From a bacterium (GTDB lineage: Bacteria > Oederibacteriota > Muellerivitia > Muellerivitales > Muellerivitaceae): a stretch of 12,504 bases of DNA. Below are positions 1 to 7,800 of the stretch, one piece after another; positions within the stretch are counted from its first letter, which is position 1; each line of letters opens with the position of its first letter. The notes beneath the pieces are model-generated. The model did no database searches. It saw nothing but the letters and a program-made list of their open reading frames with translations, and was not told the origin of the DNA. The position numbers were made by a program, and so were the translations under genes. The stretch covers positions 1 to 12,504 of the forward strand of contig JAICXI010000011.1 in assembly GCA_025980505.1 (NCBI GenBank). Reading direction: 5' to 3'.

Positions 1-122
1 CGGACCACCGGATCGGTTTGACCCTTTATCAATTGGACCGGGTGATCGACGGATACTTGGACGAGTTTTTGGAAGCCCTGGCTTTGGCCCGCCAGGAAGA
101 GCAATTAAAAGCCGGGGACTGA
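1..122 (+). CDS. prfA: Peptide chain release factor 1, C-terminal fragment (5' end outside the window)
   Basis: Only the last 39 codons are present, read from position 3 to the TGA at 120-122. The peptide begins DHRIGLTLYQLDRVIDGYLD, which is the conserved RF1 tail; RF2 reads differently here (DHRTG-type). RF1 recognises UAA and UAG stop codons in the ribosomal A site and triggers peptide release through its GGQ loop, which lies upstream of this window. The product's substrate relationship with the next gene is direct, because PrmC methylates the GGQ glutamine of RF1. The stop lies 29 nt before the prmC start, so the two are probably co-transcribed. The identification is confident although the fragment is short. 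Confidence 0.93.
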   Translation, partial: DHRIGLTLYQLDRVIDGYLDEFLEALALARQEEQLKAGD

Positions 123-151
123 AGAGGGCCGGGGAAAAAGGAGCGTTCCAA

Positions 152-1066
152 GTGGCGGAGGAGACGACGCGAAAGGAAGTTTGGACGCCCCTTAAGATTA
201 TGCAATGGGCGGTCCCTTACTTGAAACAAAAGGGGGTCCCGAATCCAAGGTTGGACGTTGAAATCCTCATTTCTTTCGCCTTGAAAATCGATCGTTTAAA
301 AGTTTACCTTCAATTTGACCGTCCCCTCGACTTGAACGAACTGGCCACCCTGCGGGACCTTTTGAAGCGCCGGTCCTTGCTGGAACCCCTCCAATACATC
401 ACGGGCCGGAGGGAGTTTTATAACCTTCCTTTTAAAGTGGCTCCGGGCGTCCTGATCCCCCGCCCGGAAACCGAACAACTTGTGGAAAAGGCGATCCAAT
501 ATTTGACGGCCCTCCCGGAGGAGGATCGCTTGGTTTTGGACTTGGGCACGGGTAGCGGCTGCATCGCCGTTTCCATCGCCAAAAACGTTCCTTGCCGGGT
601 TTGGGCGGTGGATCTGTCCGGGAAGGCGCTGGAGATCGCCGCGGAAAACGCCCAAAGCCTGGGGGTGACTTCCCTGGAATTCCGGAAAGGCAGCTGGTTT
701 GGGGCACTGGGGGAGTCCGACCCCCGACAATTTAAGTTGATCGTCAGCAACCCGCCTTATATCGGCCTCGAGGAAAAGGGGGAATTGAGCCCGGAGGTGC
801 GGGATTATGAGCCCCCCGAAGCGTTGTTTGCCGGCGAAAAAGGTTTAAATGCCTATCGCGAATTGGCCTCGGACTTAAAACAACGGCTCCTGCCAAAGGG
901 GGTTGTTTTCTTGGAGTTGAACGCTAATCGTTCCGACAATATTATTGAAGTTTTTAAACCTTTGGGTTGGAAAGCAAACCTGTTCCATGATTTGCAGGGG
1001 TTGCCCCGGATATTAAAGCTTGAAAATGAAGAACTTATTGACACTTCTTTGAACATCTCCGTATAA
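152..1066 (+). CDS. prmC: Release factor glutamine methyltransferase PrmC
   Basis: This 304-residue protein is the S-adenosylmethionine-dependent N5-glutamine methyltransferase that modifies the GGQ motif of release factors RF1 and RF2. It has an N-terminal helical domain for release-factor binding (about residues 10-95). A Rossmann methyltransferase domain follows, with SAM-binding motif DLGTGSG at 130-136, acidic D154 ending the next strand, and catalytic NPPY at 200-203. The family segment LIPRPETE is at 101-108. The GTG start at 152 is preceded by AAGGAG (138-143) with 8 nt spacing; no better start is seen. It follows prfA by 29 nt, the classic pairing. The last 14 residues (ENEELIDTSLNISV) extend past the usual end of the fold and are encoded by AT-rich DNA that also forms a consensus promoter. 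The tail may therefore be shaped by promoter sequence rather than protein function. Confidence 0.96.
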   Translation: MAEETTRKEVWTPLKIMQWAVPYLKQKGVPNPRLDVEILISFALKIDRLKVYLQFDRPLDLNELATLRDLLKRRSLLEPLQYITGRREFYNLPFKVAPGVLIPRPETEQLVEKAIQYLTALPEEDRLVLDLGTGSGCIAVSIAKNVPCRVWAVDLSGKALEIAAENAQSLGVTSLEFRKGSWFGALGESDPRQFKLIVSNPPYIGLEEKGELSPEVRDYEPPEALFAGEKGLNAYRELASDLKQRLLPKGVVFLELNANRSDNIIEVFKPLGWKANLFHDLQGLPRILKLENEELIDTSLNISV

Positions 1067-1067
1067 T
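1011..1067 (+). promoter_or_regulatory. Consensus sigma70 promoter for rpoBC, inside the prmC 3' end
   Basis: The -35 box TTGACA (1038-1043) and -10 box TATAAT (1062-1067) match the consensus at all 12 positions, with an 18 nt spacer. The TAA inside TATAAT is the prmC stop codon. The 27 bp upstream of the -35 box (1011-1037) are about 78 percent A/T, resembling an UP element. Transcription would start near 1073-1076. No other good promoter is seen before rpoB, so this is the likely main rpoBC promoter. Confidence 0.85.
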
Positions 1068-1082
1068 CAACCCTCTTTGCCC

Positions 1083-1117
1083 AAAACGAGAAAAGCCATT
1101 TTCTCGTTTTTTGTTTT
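1083..1117 (+). terminator. Intrinsic terminator-like hairpin in the prmC-rpoB gap (possible attenuator)
   Basis: A perfect 12-bp inverted repeat has AAAACGAGAAAA at 1083-1094, loop GCCA, and TTTTCTCGTTTT at 1099-1110. It runs into TT-G-TTTT. The outer four A-U pairs overlap the U tract, so the working stem is CGAGAAAA/UUUUCUCG. It is A/U-rich and therefore possibly leaky. It would end prfA-prmC transcripts, but it also lies about 10 nt downstream of the predicted rpoB start of transcription, so rpoB transcripts must read through it. Confidence 0.72.
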
Positions 1118-1136
1118 CTGGGGACGCGAATCCCAG
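1118..1136 (+). other. Second small hairpin in the rpoB leader
   Basis: CTGGGG (1118-1123) can pair with TCCCAG (1131-1136), including one G-U pair, around a 7-nt loop. The CCAG of its 3' arm could instead pair with CTGG at 1155-1158, overlapping the rpoB Shine-Dalgarno. A switch in ribosome access is conceivable, but the alternative helix is only 4 bp. The rest of the gap to rpoB holds a pyrimidine-rich run and the ribosome-binding site. Confidence 0.35.
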
Positions 1137-1168
1137 GTTCATTCCTGCTTTTTTCTGGAGGACTTTCA

Positions 1169-4100
1169 GTGAAAAAAATGAAGTTTGGCCGCCGCGAACG
1201 AATTGATTTCAGCCGCATTTCATCCATCATGGACATGCCGGACCTGATCGAGTTTCAACGCAAGTCTTATGACGCCTTCCTGCAAAAAGAAAACCAGACC
1301 GATCAACGGATCGACCAAGGGCTCCAGTCGGTTTTTACCAGCGTGTTTCCCATTTGGGATTTCAACGAGGTCTCTTCCCTCGAGTTCGTGTCCTACACCC
1401 TCCTGGAACCCAAGTACAACGTCCGGGAATGCCAAGAGCGCGGAATGACTTATTCGGTCCCCATGAAAGTCACCTTGCGCCTGGTCATCCGTGAGGAAGA
1501 CCCCGAAACGGGAACCAAAAAGGTCAAGGATATCCGCGAACAGGAAGTGTTTTTCTGCGACCTCCCCATGATGACGGATCGGGGCACCTTCATGATCAAC
1601 GGCGCCGAAAGGGTCATCGTTTCCCAGCTGCACCGTTCCCCCGGCGTGACCTTCGACGAGGACGACGGCAAACTTTCCTCCTCGGGGAAGAAGATGTACA
1701 TGACCAGTGTGATCCCCTACCACGGATCCTGGCTGGAGTTCGAATTCGACGTCAACGGCGTGCTTTACGCCCGCATCGACCGCAAGCGCAAGTTCGTCGC
1801 CACGACGTTGCTCCGCGGCTGGGGCTTCTCGACCGACGAGGACATCCTGAAGATCTTCTTCGACGTCGAGAACACCGAAGTTTCCGAAAAGAAGCTGCAA
1901 GGGAAGGCGGCCGCCCAGGACGTGGCCAACCCCGAGACGGGGGAGGTCCTGGTGGAAGCGGGAGCCGACTTCACTGTGGAAGTGGTCGCGGCTTTGAAAA
2001 AGCACGGCGTCAAGCAAGTGAAGGCCGTGCCTTCCAATCCCAATGACGTTTCGATTTTGAACACCTTGCGCAAGGACAATACCCATTCCACGGATTCGGC
2101 CCTGGTTGAAATTTACAAGAAGATGCGCCCGGGCGATCCGCCGACTTTGGAAAACGCCAAGAGCTTGATGGAAAATTTGTTCTTCAACAAGAAACGCTAC
2201 GATTTGGCCCGGGTTGGGCGCTATAAGATGGACAAGAAGCTCGGCTTGAAGGCCCCCTTGGAGCAACGCACCATCTCCAAGGAAGACTTGGTGGCCATTA
2301 TCCGTTACCTCTTCGAGCTCTGCAACGGCAAGGGCGAGAAGGACGACATCGACCACTTGGGTAACCGCCGCGTCCGCACCGCGGGCGAACTTTTGGAGAA
2401 TAAACTGCGCCTTGGATTCACCCGCATGGAAAGGGCCGTCCGCGAACGCATGTCCATCGTTGATATGGACATGAACCCCATGCCGAGCCAGTTGATCTCC
2501 ACCAAGCCGATTACGGCGGCCGTCAAGGAGTTCTTCGGGACGTCCCAGCTTTCCCAGTTCATGGACCAGACCAATCCCCTGGCGGAGTTGACCCACAAGA
2601 GGCGCTTGTCGGCCTTGGGGCCGGGCGGCTTGAACCGCGAAAGGGCGGGCTTTGAGGTCCGGGACGTTCACCACACCCACTATGGGCGGGTTTGCCCGAT
2701 CGAAACGCCGGAAGGTCCGAACATCGGCTTGATCGCCTCGCTTTCCACCTACGCTCAGATCAACGAATACGGTTTTGTCACCACTCCCTTGAGAAAAGTG
2801 GAGGGGGGGCGCGTCGGCAAGCGGATCGAGTTTTTGCCGGCCGATGACGCCGATAAATATATCATCGCCCAGGCCAACACCCCCTTGGACGACAGCAACA
2901 AGTTCTCCGGCGACATCATTGCGGCCCGCTATAAGGACGATTTCCCCCTGGTGGCGCCCAATGAGATCCACTACATGGACGTCTCGCCCCGGCAGCTGTT
3001 CTCCGTGGCCACGTCCTTGATCCCCTTTTTGGAGCATGACGACGCGAACCGCGCCTTGATGGGGTCCAACATGCAACGGCAAGCCGTGCCCTTGATCCGC
3101 ACCGAAGCCCCCTTCGTGGGAACGGGCATGGAATACAAGGCCGCTTACGACTCGGGCGTGCTGGTGATCGCCAAGCGGGACGGTGTTGTGGCCGGAGTTT
3201 CGGCCGATGAGATCATCGTTTTCGCCGAGGAAATGGATGAAACGGGGTCGGTGGACATCTACAAGCTGACCAAGTACAAGCGTTCCAACCAGGACACTTG
3301 CATCAACCAACGTCCCATCGTGAAAAAAGGCGAAAAGGTGAAAAAAGGCGACGTGATCGCCGACGGCCCGTCCACCGACCAGGGCGAACTGGCCCTGGGG
3401 CGCAACCTGTTGGTGGCCTTCATGCCCTGGAGAGGGTTCAACTTTGAAGATGCCATCATCGTTTCGGAGAAATTGGTGCGGGAGGATTATTTCACCTCGG
3501 TCCATATCGAGGAATTCGAATTGGAAGCCCGCGATACCAAACTTGGAAAAGAGGAAATCACCCGTGACATCCCCAACGTCGGGGATGAGGCCCTGAAGGA
3601 CCTGGATGAGGAAGGCATCATCCGGATCGGCGCCGAAGTGGTCCCGGGAGACATCATGGTCGGGAAGGTCACGCCGAAGGGCGAGACGGAACTGACGCCC
3701 GAGGAAAAACTGCTGCGGGCCATTTTCGGAGAAAAGGCCGGCGACGTGCGCGACGCTTCCCTGCGGGTTCCGCCGGGTGTGGAAGGCAAGGTGATCGACG
3801 TCAAGGTTTTCAAGCGCAAGGAGAAGGACGAAAAGATCAAGGGCCGCGACGCCTCCATGGTCAAGGCGATCGAAAAGGACGCCGTCCATAAAGTCAAACA
3901 GCTGGAAAAGGAAAATGAGAACCGCATTGAGGCCTTGAAAAAGCAGATGGAAGAAAAAGCCAAGGACCTGAACAAGAGCGAGAAAAACGCGCTGGAAGAG
4001 AACCTGGAAGAGGAAATCAAGCGGCTCCAGGAAGTCCTCCAAAATCGCGTGAAGGAAATCGACCGCGACAAGGGCAATGAGATCGAGAAGGTGAAGAAGG

Positions 4101-4858
4101 GCGATGAGCTGCCCCCGGGCGTCATCAAATTGGTGAAAGTTTATGTCGCCAAGAAACGCAAGTTGTCGGTCGGCGACAAGATGGCGGGCCGGCACGGAAA
4201 CAAGGGCGTGGTTTCGAAGATCGTTCCGGTGGAGGATATGCCTTACCTTCCCAACGGCCGGCCGGTCGACATCATCCTCAACCCGCTGGGTGTCCCTTCC
4301 CGTATGAACGTGGGACAGATTTTGGAAACCCATTTGGGGTGGGCCGCCCATGAGGGCGGCTACCATGTGGCTTCCCCGGTGTTTGACGGGGCCAAGGAAG
4401 AGGAAATCAAGAAGGCGTTGAAGGAACAGTCCTTGCCCGAATCGGGCAAGATCACCTTGTACGACGGCATGACGGGCGAGCCTTTCGACCAGGAAGTGAC
4501 GGTCGGCTACATTTACATCCTCAAACTGGCCCACCTGGTCGACGACAAGATCCACGCCCGTTCCATCGGACCTTATTCGCTCATCACCCAACAGCCCTTG
4601 GGCGGGAAGGCCCAATTCGGCGGCCAACGCTTCGGCGAAATGGAAGTCTGGGCCCTGGAAGCCTACGGCGCCGCTTATACGCTCCAGGAGCTTTTGACGG
4701 TGAAGTCGGACGACGTTCAGGGGCGCACCAAAGTGTATGAGGCCATTGTGAAAGGAAAAAATGCCCCCGAGCCGGGCATTCCCGAATCCTTCAATGTTTT
4801 GGTGAAGGAGCTACAAGGGTTGTGTTTAGACGTGAAGTTGATGAAGAATTCCAATTAA
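1169..4858 (+). CDS. rpoB: DNA-directed RNA polymerase subunit beta
   Basis: This 1229-residue protein is the beta subunit of RNA polymerase, forming one side of the active-site cleft. The rifampicin pocket SQLSQFMDQTNPLAELTHKRR starts at residue 459. It keeps Q463, D466, H476 and S481 (E. coli Q513, D516, H526, S531), so nothing suggests rifampicin resistance. NFEDA with E760/D761, and K1004 and K1012 in GDKMAGRHGNKG, match active-site residues (E. coli K1065/K1073). Two inserts stand out: a compact one at about 243-288, shorter than the E. coli equivalent, and a Lys/Glu-rich coiled-coil one at about 890-977 where E. coli has its beta-i9 insert. The GTG start at 1169 is chosen because GGAGGA (1157-1162) lies 6 nt upstream; the ATG at 1178 would be too distant. 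rpoC follows after 13 nt. Confidence 0.99.
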   Translation: MKKMKFGRRERIDFSRISSIMDMPDLIEFQRKSYDAFLQKENQTDQRIDQGLQSVFTSVFPIWDFNEVSSLEFVSYTLLEPKYNVRECQERGMTYSVPMKVTLRLVIREEDPETGTKKVKDIREQEVFFCDLPMMTDRGTFMINGAERVIVSQLHRSPGVTFDEDDGKLSSSGKKMYMTSVIPYHGSWLEFEFDVNGVLYARIDRKRKFVATTLLRGWGFSTDEDILKIFFDVENTEVSEKKLQGKAAAQDVANPETGEVLVEAGADFTVEVVAALKKHGVKQVKAVPSNPNDVSILNTLRKDNTHSTDSALVEIYKKMRPGDPPTLENAKSLMENLFFNKKRYDLARVGRYKMDKKLGLKAPLEQRTISKEDLVAIIRYLFELCNGKGEKDDIDHLGNRRVRTAGELLENKLRLGFTRMERAVRERMSIVDMDMNPMPSQLISTKPITAAVKEFFGTSQLSQFMDQTNPLAELTHKRRLSALGPGGLNRERAGFEVRDVHHTHYGRVCPIETPEGPNIGLIASLSTYAQINEYGFVTTPLRKVEGGRVGKRIEFLPADDADKYIIAQANTPLDDSNKFSGDIIAARYKDDFPLVAPNEIHYMDVSPRQLFSVATSLIPFLEHDDANRALMGSNMQRQAVPLIRTEAPFVGTGMEYKAAYDSGVLVIAKRDGVVAGVSADEIIVFAEEMDETGSVDIYKLTKYKRSNQDTCINQRPIVKKGEKVKKGDVIADGPSTDQGELALGRNLLVAFMPWRGFNFEDAIIVSEKLVREDYFTSVHIEEFELEARDTKLGKEEITRDIPNVGDEALKDLDEEGIIRIGAEVVPGDIMVGKVTPKGETELTPEEKLLRAIFGEKAGDVRDASLRVPPGVEGKVIDVKVFKRKEKDEKIKGRDASMVKAIEKDAVHKVKQLEKENENRIEALKKQMEEKAKDLNKSEKNALEENLEEEIKRLQEVLQNRVKEIDRDKGNEIEKVKKGDELPPGVIKLVKVYVAKKRKLSVGDKMAGRHGNKGVVSKIVPVEDMPYLPNGRPVDIILNPLGVPSRMNVGQILETHLGWAAHEGGYHVASPVFDGAKEEEIKKALKEQSLPESGKITLYDGMTGEPFDQEVTVGYIYILKLAHLVDDKIHARSIGPYSLITQQPLGGKAQFGGQRFGEMEVWALEAYGAAYTLQELLTVKSDDVQGRTKVYEAIVKGKNAPEPGIPESFNVLVKELQGLCLDVKLMKNSN

Positions 4859-4863
4859 GGAGG
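4856..4863 (+). promoter_or_regulatory. rpoC Shine-Dalgarno overlapping the rpoB stop codon
   Basis: The rpoB TAA (4856-4858) is embedded in TAAGGAGG, whose AAGGAGG (4857-4863) lies 8 nt before the rpoC GTG. Ribosomes finishing rpoB sit on the rpoC binding site, which favours coupled and near-equimolar synthesis of beta and beta'. Confidence 0.85.
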
Positions 4864-4871
4864 GGGAGAGC

Positions 4872-7800
4872 GTGAGCCAAGTCAAATCAACCACCCCTGA
4901 AAACGAAAATGAAGTCGTAAAGCCTGCGGCTGAAGAAGCCGCGGTCGTCGCAGCTTCCGCCGAAACAAAGTCGACCCTCGAGACCTTGATGCGTCAAACG
5001 CCCCATTTTGACGCCATTAAAATCGGATTGGCTTCTCCCGAAACGATCCGGTCTTGGTCCCACGGGGAAGTCAAAAAACCCGAAACCATCAACTACCGTA
5101 CGTTTAAGCCGGAAAAAAACGGGCTTTTTTGCGAGAAGATATTCGGCCCGACCAAGGACTGGGAATGCGCTTGCGGCAAATATAAGCGCATCAAGTACAA
5201 GGATGTCATTTGCGACCGGTGCGGAGTCGAAGTCACCCAAGCAAAGGTCCGCCGCGAACGCATGGGCCATATTGAGCTGGCCTGCCTGGTTTCCCATATC
5301 TGGTACTTAAAGGGCGTCCCATCCCGGATGGGATATCTTTTGGAAATGTCCACGCGAAACCTCGAAAGGGTCATTTATTACGAATCCTATGTCGTGTTGG
5401 ATCCCGGGAAGGCCCCGGTGGAAGTGGGACAGCTTCTTTCGGAGGATGAGTTCCAGAAATTGCGGCAGGAATACGGCGCCTCCCTTAAATCCAAAATGGG
5501 GGCCGAAGCCATCCGCGATTTGATCCGGATGGTCAACCTGGAAGATTTGGACAAAAAGCTCCGGGTCCAGATGAAACAAACCACCAGCGAACAAAAACGC
5601 AAGACCATCATCAAACGTCTGAAGGTGATCGAAAGCTTCCGCAAGAGCGACAACAAGCCGGAGTGGATGTTCCTGGAAGTCCTGCCCGTCATTCCGCCCG
5701 AACTGCGGCCCCTGGTGCCGTTGGACGGGGGACGGTTCGCCACTTCCGACCTGAACGACCTCTACCGCCGGGTTATCAACCGCAACAACCGGTTGAAAAA
5801 GCTCCTGGAACTTCATGCGCCCGAAGTCATTGTGCGCAATGAAAAGCGCATGCTGCAGGAAGCCGTGGACGCCCTGTTGGACAACGGCCGCCGCGGCCAC
5901 GCCGTCCGTGGACCGGGCAACCGCCCCCTGAAGTCCCTGTCGGACATGTTGAAAGGCAAGCAAGGCCGGTTCCGCCAAAACCTCCTCGGAAAGCGGGTCG
6001 ATTATTCCGGCCGCTCCGTGATCGTGGTGGGGCCCGAATTGAAGATGCACCAGTGCGGTTTGCCCAAGAAGATGGCGCTGGAGCTCTTTAAGCCCTTCAT
6101 CATCAAGAAGCTCGAGGACCGCGGTTACGTCCATACCATCAAGAGCGCCCGGAAAATGGTCGAACGCGTGAAACCCGAGGTGTGGGATATCCTGGCCGAG
6201 GTGATCCGGGACCATCACGTCCTTTTGAACCGCGCCCCGACCCTGCACCGGCAGGGCATCCAGGCTTTCCAACCCGTCCTCATCGAGGGGCGGGCCATCC
6301 AGATTCATCCGCTGGTATGTACGGCGTTCAACGCCGACTTTGACGGCGACCAAATGGCCGTGCACGTACCGCTTTCCAGCGAGGCCCAAATGGAGGCCCG
6401 GTTCCTGATGCTCTCGACGAACAACATCAACTCAACCTCCAACGGCCGCCCCATCGTTACGCCGACCCAGGACATTGTGTTGGGTTCCTATTACATCACC
6501 AAGGAAATGCCGGGCGACAAGGGCGAAGGCAAGGCCTTCTCCAGCGCCCAAGAAGTCATCATCGCCTTTGAAGCCGGGCAAATCGGGAAGCACGCCCGAA
6601 TCAAGGTGCGCCGCAACGGCAAATTGATCGAGACGACCGTGGGACGGGTTTTCTTCAACCAGGTCATCCCGGCCGAACTTCCTTATGTCAACCGGGTCAT
6701 GACCAAGAAGGAATTGGGCGACCTGGTGGCCCTGTGCTACGAGAAGCTCGGCCAAGAACAAACGGTCAAGCTGCTGGATGACGTCAAGGAGTTGGGTTTC
6801 AAGTTCGCCACAAAGGCGGGGATTACGGTGTCGATCGACGACATGAAGATCCCCAAGGACAAGCCGGAAATCTTAAAGCGCTCCTATAAGGAAGTCGCGG
6901 AGATTGAAAACCAATACAAGAAGGGCATCATCACGGCGGGCGAGCGCTACAACAAAGTCATCGACATTTGGACCCATACGACCGATGAAATCGCGGAGGT
7001 CATGTTTGAGAACCTCAAACTGGACAGCAACGGCTTCAATCCGATCTACATGATGGCGGATTCAGGGGCCCGCGGTTCCAAAATGCAGATCCGCCAATTG
7101 GCCGGCATGCGGGGCCTGATGGCCAAGCCGCTCCAAAAAATCACGGGTTCCATCGGTGAAATCATCGAATCCCCCATCACGGCCAATTTCCGCGAGGGAT
7201 TGACGGTGTTGGAATACTTCATTTCCACCCACGGCGCCCGGAAGGGCCTGGCGGATACGGCCTTGAAGACCGCCGACGCCGGTTACTTGACGCGCCGTTT
7301 GGTGGATGTGGCCCAAGAGGTCATCATCAATGCGGAGGATTGCGGTACGGTCAACGGCATCCGCGTGGCCGCCATCAAGGAAGGCGTGGAGATCATCGAG
7401 CCCTTGAAGGACCGCGTTGCGGGCCGGATCGCCGTGGATAACGTGGCCAATCTCCTGACCTCCGAAGTGATTGTCCGCGGGGGACAAGCCATCACCGAAG
7501 AAATCGCGGAAAAGTTGGAAGAGGCCGGCATCGAGCAGATCCGGGTCCGTTCGGTCCTGACCTGCGAACTCGAAAGGGGCGTCTGCGCCAAGTGCTACGG
7601 CGTGAACCTGGCCAACGGAAAGTTGGTCCAAATCGGCGAGGCGGTGGGCATTATCGCCGCCCAATCCATCGGCGAACCGGGCACCCAGCTGACCCTCCGG
7701 ACCTTCCACGTGGGCGGGGCCGCCAGCCGCGCCTTGGAGCAATCCAAGATCGAATCCCGGAAGAACGGTACGGTCCGGTTCCATAACCTGAAGGTGGTGG

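Noticed and set aside
2546..2620. Rifampicin-resistance substitutions in RpoB
   Set aside because: Q463, D466, H476 and S481 are all the usual sensitive-type residues.
1220..4627. Very long minus-strand open frame opposite rpoB (and shorter ones opposite rpoC, fusA and prmC)
   Set aside because: These are antisense shadows produced by codon bias of the real genes. The translations are Leu, Val, His and Asp rich with no recognisable domains and no supporting ribosome-binding sites were identified.
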